Source of the DNA: Cristatella mucedo
Taxonomy: Eukaryota; Bryozoa; Phylactolaemata; Cristatellidae
Assembly (NCBI GenBank): GCA_009760855.2
Contig: WPIO01000174.1
Location: 77,501-141,500 of the forward strand
Direction: 5' to 3'
DNA: 64,000 bases
A program made the translations under genes and the position numbers. The stretch's first letter is position 1. Each line of letters starts with the position of its first letter. Of the stretch, positions 43,855 to 64,000 are shown in pieces. Under the pieces are notes generated by a model. That model was not told where the DNA came from. It ran no database searches and saw nothing but the letters and a program-made list of their open reading frames with translations.

Positions 43855-44600
43855 TTATAATAATAATGCATTTGCACAGCGACCTCAGAGAACTGGATCT
43901 CTTAATAGGCACTTTGCAGATACTGTTTAGAAATCATTATCAAATGATAGCGGTCATATCCACAAGCATCAGGTATGGTGTCAGCACGCATAAGCAAACA
44001 AAGGACGAATCACATGGATCCAGAAAATGTAGTGAACAATAGATGCAATGGTAGTTTCTTTTTAAATTTCGTCATGTCAGTGGACAATGTGACGTATGTC
44101 GGTAATGAGTTCCAGGCTTTGGGAGCATACGAGCTAAAGGCACAATCTCCAAAGGATTTGAAGTTCCAACGAGCTGTAGCATAACGACCAAATTCATGAA
44201 AGCAGATGGTGCTATGCGTAGCCCGGTAAAGGATTAGGTCTGATAGGTAGGCCGGGGCCAAATAATAAATTTATCTAAAAGTGAGTGACGAAACCTTGAA
44301 TTCGATTTGTTGCTTGACTGGGAGCCAGTGCAGGTCGGCGAGAAGTAGTTCGGTATGGGTGACTACTAGGCTCACGACAGACACGCCTAGAAGCAGAGTT
44401 TTGCACTCGCTGTAAATGCCTGATTGCACTTGCCTGTAGACAAGCAGCAGAGCAGAGCAGTGCAGCATGGCAAGCAGCGAGTTGCAGACGTCGAGACGGG
44501 ATGTCACAAATGCATTGACCAATTTAGATGTAGTATCCCTGTCTGAGAAAGCCCGAGTTGAAGGCATGCTGCCACTACATGGAGGCGCTGCGTTCAGCAC
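43855..44600 (-). mobile_element. LINE-A 3' region, degraded
   Basis: Minus strand from an ATT-type tail (43857-43868) and weak hairpin, through the 3' UTR and C-terminal coding sequence ('gacctgcactggctcccagtcaagcaac' on the complement, about 44310-44337), to the 'DRDTTSKLV.AFVTSRLD' region. Frames are broken. Confidence 0.8.
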
Positions 44601-44602
44601 TG

Positions 44603-45130
44603 CACCTTGAACAGAGTCTTAAAAGACGCGATAAAGACAAATTGTACTCTACCCCGGCTCTAAATTAGAAGTCAGCGACCTTCCATCACCTTTGAAAACT
44701 TTTTACAGCCGAGGCAAGAATCCAAGTGCATGTCTTTGGTGGAGAACGTGCAGAGAAGATAGTTTAGTGAAATTGATTTTAGAACGTGCTGACTGGAAGA
44801 GAAAAGTCAGGTTTTTGCACCTTCGTAACCATGGCTAGATGCTTACCGGGTACCAGTCACGAGTCAGAAAACTAAATAGATCTGTTTGCGAACGTTATTA
44901 AGAACTACTGCATAGCGGGCAGCCGGCTTACTGACAGAGTTCATTCTTTTGACGCTCATCCTCTCATCTCTAATGCTCATGTCAAGAACAACATGAAAAA
45001 ACATCGTTGCTTGGTAAGAACCAGGAGATTGCTTCCATCAATATATTCAATGAACTTTGAATACCGTCACCAAGACGATGTAGCGAGTGCATTGATGGCG
45101 AGCGCATTGTAAAGGCTGTATTTTGTTAGT
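44603..45130 (+). repeat. Unclassified dispersed repeat U, copy 1
   Basis: Aligns over roughly 500 bp, same orientation, with 47916-48430: shared blocks include 'caccttgaacagag', 'gcagagaagatagttta', 'gaaaactaaatagatc.gt.tgcgaac', 'aagaactactgca' and 'gaaaaaacat'. It matches neither LINE family nor the SINEs. No terminal repeats were identified. Confidence 0.75.
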
Positions 45131-47099
45131 CATAAAAATTGAAAACGCAAATCTTTGAAGAGTTTAATCGCTCATTTCTTCAACATTAATTTCACTAAAT
45201 TTACTTATTTAATCATATTCATTTGATTCTAGGAAAACTTAGCCCCACTGCAACGCGAAAAGCAGCAGTCAAGTAGCATGTCATATTACTATTTACACTT
45301 TGCTCTCAAATCAGGCGGCCTTTAGCGTACATGAAATCGGTTGTGCTTTGAGCTAAGGTTCCACAGCTTTTAAGTAGTCTAATTCAGACTAAACATTCCC
45401 TTGCTAGTCACTTCGAAACCATACCAGAAGATCATTGTTGACACTAGTTTGTAGCTTTAGTGATACCAATCTGGCTTAAAGATCTGAACAAATTAACTGG
45501 CAAAAAAATTCCGAGTAGCTCTAGCCCTGATTGCCGCGCTAGCAACGAGGCTTCGTAGAAAGCTCATTAATGTGCACATACGTACTTGGGTTTGACAGAG
45601 AGGTGATGCTGGTTAAAGCGATCCACCTAGGACCAGTATGGATAGCAGCTCTGCAAAATGGCTACCAATCGATGGCTGAGCGGCATTTCACTGTGCAGTT
45701 TGTGTCAGGAACGAAGCTTTCGTGAAGCTTCTATTGTTTAAAAACGCCTTAGAAATACGGAAGTGTCGGATCCTCGAATCTCGGCTACCCGGCGTCGCAA
45801 ATTTCTGCCTCAATGCTCTCACGTATTCTATCGGTGGCAGCAAAGCACTGTAGCCGTAATAAGCACGGCGTTCTTCTGATTGCAGACCAGTCTATTCAAA
45901 AGCCACGCAGGGCTGCTTCTGTAAAACACCGGTCAGAGGGTACAACTCTGTTGGGCGAAGCCTATAGTGCTACTCATCGGAGCAAATCCCACAGTATATT
46001 GCATTCGGTGGAAGGCAGTACAGCTGTCTGGTCCGATGCAAAATGTATTCACTAGTACGTGAGTATGCTTTTTAATATCCCAAGATGAAACAATAAATAT
46101 CCGATTGTCAATCAATCTTTATTTTCTGTCGAAACTTTGACATCAAGTACCTAGGGTTAGGGTTTCCCTATTTCAGCTGTAGCAACTTCGTCTTTCGCTC
46201 GCTGTGTCATATCGCTCGAATTATGAGCCCTCACTAGTTTTTAGATCAACAGCATTGAATCTAACCGTCGTCAGTAGTACTTGTAAATGTATAATTTAAG
46301 ACGATCTCAGCATTCATTGTACTCGTTGGTGGACTATCGGTTGATTCGAGTTCAGATATAGCAGCCCCAAATCATGGAGATGAATTTTGGTAATAGTGAC
46401 GTTATTTATAAAGTTTTCAGTAAGACTGTTATGACTGGCTCGCATTCGCCGGCTGATTTGATGACTACACTATTACTGTTTCTCAAGTCCGATTATTGCT
46501 TAGCTACCTAACCAGATGCGAGAAATAGCACCTGGACCGGATTTGGCCAAAATGAGGCGGGTAGAATTTCATGGCACTGAAGGGGCGTGGAAATAAGCGT
46601 TCATTTGGGGCTACAACTCTTTCTGGAGCGAGTTCCGTTTAGCCTTGGTATCACAGGTGCTTTTATGTTCGGGTTCTATATATCAGTAGGACTTTTAAGT
46701 TAGTAGATGCAGTCAGCCATCAGTCGTCCATTAAGCCTTTGGAAAACGGTTCTTCTAAGTGATCCGAATTAGTTCACTTCTTTTCACACAGCGTCCGTCG
46801 TTTTCTTACCATGTAATAGGGAAAACATTTCTGGGCTGTGATTGAAATGCAGATGCAGATGCAGGATTAATTCGTGCTTCCATTCATTTCCAGTATCCTG
46901 CGAGCACGTCAGCCCCGTGCAGTGGATATTGGCACTATTCTTATTGGAATGCGGCCAACTTTCTCAAAGTGAATGTTGATGCGAATAAATGATTATTTTC
47001 CAGCAACTTTAGTTTCTCAGTTCTAGTCAAGCGTTAGTAACAAATGGCGTACAAAAGTGTAAAGGCTGTTTTACCAAGTTGTCCAAGAGAGGCGTGCGC
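45131..47099. other. Unassigned sequence between repeats
   Basis: No gene was supported. An ORF at 45813-46055 lacks motifs. A single 'tagggttaggg' at about 46151 is too short to be telomeric. Confidence 0.4.
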
Positions 47100-47240
47100 T
47101 GCACCGGTTCGGCTCAGTGGCCAAGGTGCTCGCCCCGGGGACCAAGGCCTGGCTGAAGTCGTGGGCTCGAGCCCCGTGAATACGTGAAGCACTTGAATAG
47201 AGATTAAGTTCTCTTAGGGCGGTATACAAATTAATTAGTG
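47100..47240 (+). mobile_element. SINE-B copy
   Basis: Head 'ggttcggctcagtggccaaggtgctcgcc' (box A-like), box B-like GGCTCGAGCCC, tail 'tgaatagagattaagttctcttagggcggtatacaaatta'. Confidence 0.8.
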
Positions 47241-47915
47241 AAGCTTCCTAATTAGTGACATAGCCTGTGTGTAGCTGACCAGTTTTGAACACACTGTTAG
47301 CGTATTGCATTACTGGCAGGTAGTCCTAAAGTGGCGACTAATTGTATTCCAGTTCGTGTTATATGAATAGAATTATCGGCTGTATTCGATGTGTCTACCA
47401 ATATTTTTCACTCATGATGTTTTGAGGCATCTTATTGATAAATTACCCTTACTATTGATACATTCTACTAATATAAATAGTAGTGGAAACTCTGGAGATT
47501 ACCACCTACCAATTTAATAAAGTTCCGGCGGCCAAAGGAGATACAGATGCATCTTTCTGAGTTGGCATCCGGTTGTTGGAACCATCTAGGATAAGCACTT
47601 GTTTAGTTCTGCCATCAATCAATCAAGAGAAAATCAAACCAATTGCACCATGAAACCAGCTCTTAAATCCGACTCTTGAATCCGTCTTTTCCTCGAGGTC
47701 GATCAGCTTACCTCAGAGAGGCTTAAAGCCGCGTCCAGACCTGGACTGGATGATTCCATCTTTGCCTAAGCCGAGCCAGGAACTGCAATTCGCCTACTAC
47801 CACAAGCCTTACTAGCTTTAACTGGCCGAGTTCGCCATTGGGGTTAATAAAGACAACTGGCGATGACGGTAGTGAAGAGGTGAAGAGGATCCCTTGATGG
47901 CCGCGTGGCCGCGCG
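47241..47915. other. Unassigned sequence
   Basis: No coding or repeat signal recognised. Confidence 0.4.
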
Positions 47916-48430
47916 GCACCTTGAACAGAGGCTTACACGGGCCTGATAAAGAAAATTATACTATATATCACTGAACTAAATGACGATTAGGCGACCTTCA
48001 TGTGCCTTCGAGACGTTTTTCCCAGCTGTCCGAGGCAAGGGTCCAAGTGTGTGTGTCTTTGCTGGAGAATGCACAGAGAAGATAGTTTAATGTGATGGAT
48101 TTTCCAAGATGCTTAGTGGAAGAGAGAGAGAAGGCAGCTTTTCGCACCTCGGTAACCGCGGTTGCGGCTTCGCTGGTAGCAATCGAGAGTGAGAAAACTG
48201 AATAGATCGGTCTGCGAACAGCATGAAGAACTACTGCACAGTGGCCAGCAGGGTTTCCGACAAAGTCTATTCCCTTGATGCTCATCCCATTTCTGAAAAA
48301 ACATTGCGGCGAGATTGTAAGAGCGAGGAAATTGCTTGCAGTGGTATGTCCTGAACTGCGAATGCCATCACGGACGATGCAAGGAGACCATGCTTGGGGA
48401 ATATATTTGAACCCGGTTTTGTGTCGGTGA
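47916..48430 (+). repeat. Unclassified dispersed repeat U, copy 2
   Basis: Partner of 44603-45130. The minus strand carries a 95-codon ORF (47998-48285), but copy 1 does not preserve it, so coding capacity is not supported. Confidence 0.75.
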
Positions 48431-48639
48431 GAGAAAAAGAAAATTGTAAAACTTTAAAACGTACTCACTCACTCATTTCCCTAGCTATAAATTAAGCATA
48501 ACGATTCATCAGGTTTTATTCTACAGGTTTTAATCTGGCTTCATTTTCAAATCAAAGATGCAATTCGCAGACTGACAAGCAATAGCGGCTATTTAAACCG
48601 CTAGTAGTAAGCAAAAGAGATTGCCCTCTCAAGAGTTAG

Positions 48640-48985
48640 ATCCCAAGATCCTTTACAATTTGATTTATCCAGGCAGGACCCTCGATGGTCGTCTTAATTG
48701 TATGCACGATTCAGCTGAGCGAAGCAGCGCCCTGCTCATGTCTAAGTTTCATTGGCTCCCTGTCAAGTATTGAATCAGTTTCAAGATTGTCAGCCTGGCC
48801 CAAAGGCCACTTAACTGGCTAGCAACAGCCAACATATCTGACCCCTGACCTGCTTGTCGAGTGAGCTCTACGACCATGACCCGCTGCTCAGCAGCATCTA
48901 CTCATCTCATTCGTCACTCGCACTAAACTGAAATCTTTTGGTAATCGACCTTCAGCTCCTACGCACCAAATGTCTGGAACTCGCT
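48640..48985 (+). mobile_element. Degraded LINE C-terminal fragment
   Basis: Contains 'ttcattggctccctgtcaagtattgaatcagtttcaagattgtc' (LHWLPVKxR region) and 'ctgaaatcttttggtaatcgac.ttcagctcctacgcacc...tggaactc' (LKSFG.RAFSSYAP..WNS), so it is an LINE-A/LINE-B relative. It ends at WNSL, where a fresh LINE-A copy begins. Confidence 0.55.
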
Positions 48986-49580
48986 TGTCTGTCGCGAACG
49001 TCGCAGTAGCCACATCACACCACTTCTGGCCGGCCTGCACTGGCCACCAGTCAAGTCACGAATCTACTTCAAAGTTTTGTGGCTCACTTTGATGTCAATT
49101 CCTTCTTTGGCTCAAGCCTATCTCTCAGATCTACTCCGCCACCTGGCCAAGCATCGTACCACCCGCTTTTCGGAATCCGACAGTTTACGGCTACCTCGTA
49201 CAAACCTTAAATCCTTTGTAGACCGTGCATCTAGTTCGTATGCTCCCAAAGCCTGGAACTCCATCCCGACTTGCGTCAGAACATCGTCTGACTTGACCAC
49301 ATGTAAAAAGAACTTAAAAACACACAGGACAGCATTTAGTGGGTTCCTGTGATTCGTCTTTGATGTGCTTATTCGTGCTGACACTGTGCATGCTGCCACT
49401 AACCACATTTGCATGCTTACCCTATGCATGTCACACCTAACCACGTTGTTCATATTGTTTATCAAGCATAATATTACTCACGATTCAATCGTGTTTCCCT
49501 TTGCAGCAAATGTAAAGTGCCTAGGAAGACATTGAGTTCTCTGAGGGCGCTTTGTCAAGTTGCAAGTGCATTATTATTAT
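48986..49580 (+). mobile_element. LINE-A 3' fragment
   Basis: Starts abruptly at LVCRERRS ('cttgtctgtcgcgaacgtcgc') and runs through LHWxPVK, LSDLLRHLAKHRTT and FRTAFSGFL-like coding, the 3' UTR, the hairpin and an ATT tail (49570-49581). A small deletion removes part of KTYLFRTAF. Confidence 0.85.
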
Positions 49581-49904
49581 TACCTAAAATTTCCTGGCAT
49601 AATTTTCGCAATAGCTAAAGACAGATCTTTTCCGGTAACCTTCTTTTTATCCCCATGCGAAATGTGATGTCGCAGCTGGATGTCTCTTGTATACTGATGC
49701 TCGTTTCTCGCGTATCCGTGCACGATTTAGTGAGAGACACTGGCTAAGAATGAGAAGCACTTCGTACTGAGATGCACTTCGCTTCATCTGTTTTTTAACA
49801 TGCCAGCCTACGATGAGACTTTTTTGCTTTTACATGCTTGATACCCTGCTCTAACCTGTGAGATGCTAAGCACCTGAACAGTGATCAGTTTCTCTAGGGC
49901 ACTT

Positions 49905-50525
49905 TATAATGAATTTGTTACAGCACGCTCAGAGAAGCCATTCTCTCACTAGGCAATTTATATTTGCTGCAGAGTAAGCATGATCGAACGGTTAGTGGTG
50001 GCATGCTCAAAGACAACAAGCATAACGTTATTAGAGGTCACATGCACAGGGTCAACATGCAAATATGGTCAGTGGCAGCACGCAGAGTGTCAGCACGCAT
50101 AATCGCACAAAAGAACCGATCACGTCGACTCATTAAATGCTGCGGTAAATAGATGCTTTGCCTTCCTTTTAAATGTTGTCATGTCAGGGGATGTCGTGAT
50201 GCCAGTCGGAAGTTAGTTCTAGGCTTTAGGAGCATACAAACTAAAGGCACGATCTTCAAAGGATTTAAGGTTCGTACGAGGTATAGGTGAATGGTTAGAT
50301 TCCAAAAAGTGGGTGGTGCAATCCTTAGCCCGATAGTGGAGTTGATCAGATGGCTTTGCTGGAGCCAAGGAACGAAGGGACCTCAAAGTGTGTGACAGAA
50401 TCTTGCAGTTGATGCATTGCTTGACTGGTAGAGTCAGAGCAGGTCGGAGAGAAGTAGTGTGCTGTGGCAACTGACGCTCACAACAGACAGGCCTAGCTGC
50501 AGAGTTTTGCACATGCTGTAAACTC
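49905..50525 (-). mobile_element. LINE-A 3' fragment, degraded
   Basis: Minus strand from the terminal hairpin region (49918-49960) through the 3' UTR to the 'QNSAARxVCxER' region. Several frameshifts. Confidence 0.75.
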
Positions 50526-51504
50526 CTGGAAGGAGCATATCAATGAATTGTAGAAGCAAAACACTGCAAAAGCGAACTCTTATTATTTTGCCATAACATC
50601 ATCTTCGCGTTACTGTGGTTTGACGCACTAAATCGGTGCTGTGGTTTGACGCCCTAAACTCTGAGAACTAGTTAAATTCAAAAGAAGCTCGCCAAAAAAC
50701 ATTCGATACCCAACCGGTCGGCCCCATGGAAAGCATGCCAAATTATTATCGACCGACTCAGAGTCTCGACTGCCTCCTCGATCTTGACCTCGAGCTGCAG
50801 ACGGTCAAGGCTCAACCGCCTGCATCTTCTTCCTTCGTCGAAAACCTGTCTTTCAGTTGATTATGTGTCTTGGTCTAGTAAATCTTGCACAGTTTTTATC
50901 GTAGGCTGAAATTATGCGTAGTTATTCATCTTAAGATGAGTTCAATTCTAAAATACAGAGAAAAACAGAGAACGTGATAAAGGAATCGTTTTTTTGTTTA
51001 GGTTGCCTGTAAAAATACAAGTATGTTATGAAATTCAATACGTAGTTTAAATGATTTCCACATAAAAGGAAAGAATTACGATTACTGTGCTAACCTTGTC
51101 TGATCCGAAATTAAACCTGCAGCAAAATATAAGAAAATATAAATTTACCTAACTCTATATCAAAAGAGACTTTTGCTCCACTTTGTTGAACCTTCTTACA
51201 TAGAGATAAATGCTTGCAGCTTTTTTTAGGTGAACGTGCTTGACTTTTAAAAAGCCTCCTTTACGGTGAAGTTGTGGGCCTTGCACAGTTCGATAACTCG
51301 GCCAAAACTCCAGGATTGAAGTAAAATTTGAAACGTTATCTGAGCTTTGCTTGTGCATCAATTATCTAGCTCACTTCTGACTAAGGTTTTATAATTGCTG
51401 CCTTACCAGTTCTCATGTGTCCTTGAACTCAATGTTTCTGCTTCATTTATCATTAGTAGATGCGTAATTACTCAGCCCACACTGAAAAGGAAATACGAGC
51501 TGAT
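50526..51504. other. Unassigned sequence
   Basis: AT-rich in the second half. A short near-repeat 'ctgtggtttgacgc.ctaaa' occurs at about 50613 and 50639. No gene recognised. Confidence 0.4.
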
Positions 51505-51658
51505 TTGGCAGCCTCATTTGTATAGCGACAGACGAGCAAAGACTGCTTTAACCACCGTTCGCAGTTGGCAGTTAAGGGTTGCCGGCAGCTGGATTCTAAC
51601 TCACGACCTCGGGTGTACAGAGCGAACACCTTACCTCCTGGGCTATCATGGCCATATA
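51505..51658 (-). mobile_element. SINE-A copy
   Basis: On the complement: 'gatagcccaggaggtaaggtgttcgc' (box A-like), 'ctcgggt...cgtgagttagaatccag' (box B-like), tail 'gctcgtctgtcgctatacaaatgaggctgccaaatcagctc'. Confidence 0.75.
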
Positions 51659-51724
51659 CTGAAGGCACGTTCAACAGTGGCCTGCCGACAATGCGAACGC
51701 GATTCACTGTCCGGAGCCAGCTGA

Positions 51725-52260
51725 TGTGGCATGCTGGCGGCGTGGTCATTTTGGTTCTCAGCAGTTGAACGCGTCACGTGCCGGCGGCAGCTGAATCGGC
51801 ACGAGCACGCTCTACGTGCTGCCGCTCGCGCTCCGTCGGCGAGGCGGCTCTTAAAATGGCGGCTCGTCTGCCGCTGCATTCTCGCCTCCGCGGGCACTTT
51901 ACCGAGAAGATGCGATGGTGAAAGAATCGTGAATCAAATCGTGACTCGTATGTGCCAGTAACTCAGATAACGCTACTGGATGGTTAACGGCCATTGCGAA
52001 ATACGTTTGCTATAAATGCGAGAGCTCCGCTCTGCAGCCACATGTGCCGTCCGCCGCTCGCTCGAATACGAAGTCCGCGGTTGGAGTCTTGACGACGATT
52101 TTGCAACAGGTATTTGTCGTACACTTCGTCGCTTCTCGCGTCACGCCTCATTCGGTTTGGCTCTTAGCGAGCGACCGCTAAGTTGCTTCGTGAGCGCCTC
52201 CTCCGAGCTCGAAGCAGCTACAGCAGCCAGCCCCTCCGAATAGACAGATAAGCTTCGCTT
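51725..52260 (+). promoter_or_regulatory. GC-rich promoter-like region upstream of the CUB/VWD gene
   Basis: CpG-containing segment with a GCGTCACGTGCC E-box (about 51769) and YY1-like AAAATGGCGGC (about 51853) and AATGGCGGC (52261). It lies 0.9-1.4 kb before the signal-peptide exon. Orientation and target gene are inferred only from position. Confidence 0.3.
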
Positions 52261-53176
52261 AATGGCGGCCGAGGTTTCACTTTTTCGCATTTTTCATGTC
52301 TTATTTTTACTGTGTTTTAAGTTATTTTAGATTTGGTTTTCTTCTAATATCATATATATTTTAAATTATTCTATTATATTTTATATTAAAATGTTTTTAT
52401 TTTATTTTATATTTTCATAATAGCGCTAGAATTTTAGCTTTTTAATGACCTCATATAGTGGCTTTGTGTTCGGCCGCTGATGGCCGTTAAGCTTTACTGT
52501 TTTGTAGCCAGTTAGCGAACCGGTGCTCCGAACGGGAGCTTTGGTCTGCTGTTGTCTGTTTTGGCTGACTTTGCCGGTATGTCTTCGAGTTTAAAATTGT
52601 CCTCGAGTTCACTTGCGCAAATGTTCCGCGGCAGTGCAATTCTGGCACCGTATGTTATTTGCTGCAGTTACTGACGTTTACATACGTTTGCCCCCCCCCC
52701 CACCGATAACTTGGTTAGAACCCTGCCGAGCGACGATGCTCAGATCAGTGGCGTTCTTTCATAAATAACTGCCGACTGCTGGCACTGCTGCTCCTCTACT
52801 GGTTCGACGCTAGTTTGCCGTTTCCTGCGAATGCACCTCACTCAGCAGCATGTATGAATTCTCGACTTATGACGCCTCGCCTTTCTCCGGGGGTTCTGGC
52901 AGCCTACGCAGCTCGTCGCGCGTGGACGAGAGCTGCAGGCGGCTGCACGGCGACCCTCATTCGAGGAAAATCGGCTGCCTGACGCGCGCCAGCTGTCGAC
53001 TCGTTTTTGCCCGCGGTTCGATTCTGGGAAATTGTGCCGTCGCTCACTGTATACTGTATTAGTAAAGCCCGAGAACGGTGTTTGAAAGGTCCTCGTCGAA
53101 TGAGCCAATCAAATCCTTTGCAGGTGGCACTTTGCGACACACGTTCGGAGGACAACGTACAGTTACTGCCGTCAGC

Positions 53177-64000
<10,824 letters not shown>

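Noticed and set aside
46145-46165. Telomere-like TAGGGTTAGGG
   Set aside because: Fewer than two full units, with no array around it.
47998-48285. 95-codon ORF in repeat U
   Set aside because: Not preserved in the other copy at 44603 and without recognisable domains.

Overview
This window is metazoan nuclear DNA. Its coding signal is split into short GT-AG (and two GC-AG) exons inside a dense bed of non-LTR retrotransposon fragments, tRNA-headed SINEs and long microsatellites. No prokaryotic operons, rRNA genes or CRISPR arrays are seen. The phylum cannot be fixed from this sequence; an invertebrate animal is the best guess.

Two host genes were assembled by eye, both on the + strand. (1) Positions 11776-30933 hold a complete, eight-exon PABIR/FAM122 gene (PP2A-B55 inhibitor family). 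The predicted protein has 432 residues, all seven exon junctions agree in reading phase, and the family's hallmark blocks lie in the right order: the RSSSAP segment, the SRLxQIKxEE / HEREVQ...QISHSWEE helices, QCFSPS, and SPTPSPTRR...LKRK. A CpG-rich segment (about 10610-12140) surrounds exon 1. (2) Positions 53177-64000 hold the 5' part (eleven exons, running off the window) of a secreted protein with a signal peptide, two CUB domains and a von Willebrand type D domain. The D domain resembles that of VWDE. Exons 1 and 3 require GC-AG introns to keep phase.

The rest is mostly mobile DNA. LINE-A (L2/CR1-like, tail of ATT repeats) occurs as one long copy with an uninterrupted RT region (12640-14590) and many truncated copies. 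LINE-B (related RT, tail of ACATT repeats) is present at 3790-6150 and 15530-17705, with fragments elsewhere. SINE-B has a tRNA-like head and a 3' hairpin shared with LINE-A, resembling the MIR/L2 partnership. SINE-A has a different tRNA-like head and a tail that may match LINE-B. Several elements are nested, which gives relative ages. A 189-bp copy at 25577-25765 looks like a non-autonomous SPIN hAT transposon, a group known for horizontal transfer between phyla; a second hAT-like end lies near 41850.

Layout: 1-3790 unassigned single-copy-looking sequence with one old SINE; 3790-10600 LINE fragments and microsatellites; 10610-30933 PABIR gene with TE-filled introns; 31000-33700 PABIR downstream region and a small unknown ORF; 34000-44600 LINE graveyard with a 22-bp satellite at 43233; 44600-50500 an unclassified dispersed repeat pair plus LINEs; 51700-52260 GC-rich, promoter-like sequence; 53177-end the CUB/VWD gene. 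All domain and family calls rest on recognition by eye; no database search was run.
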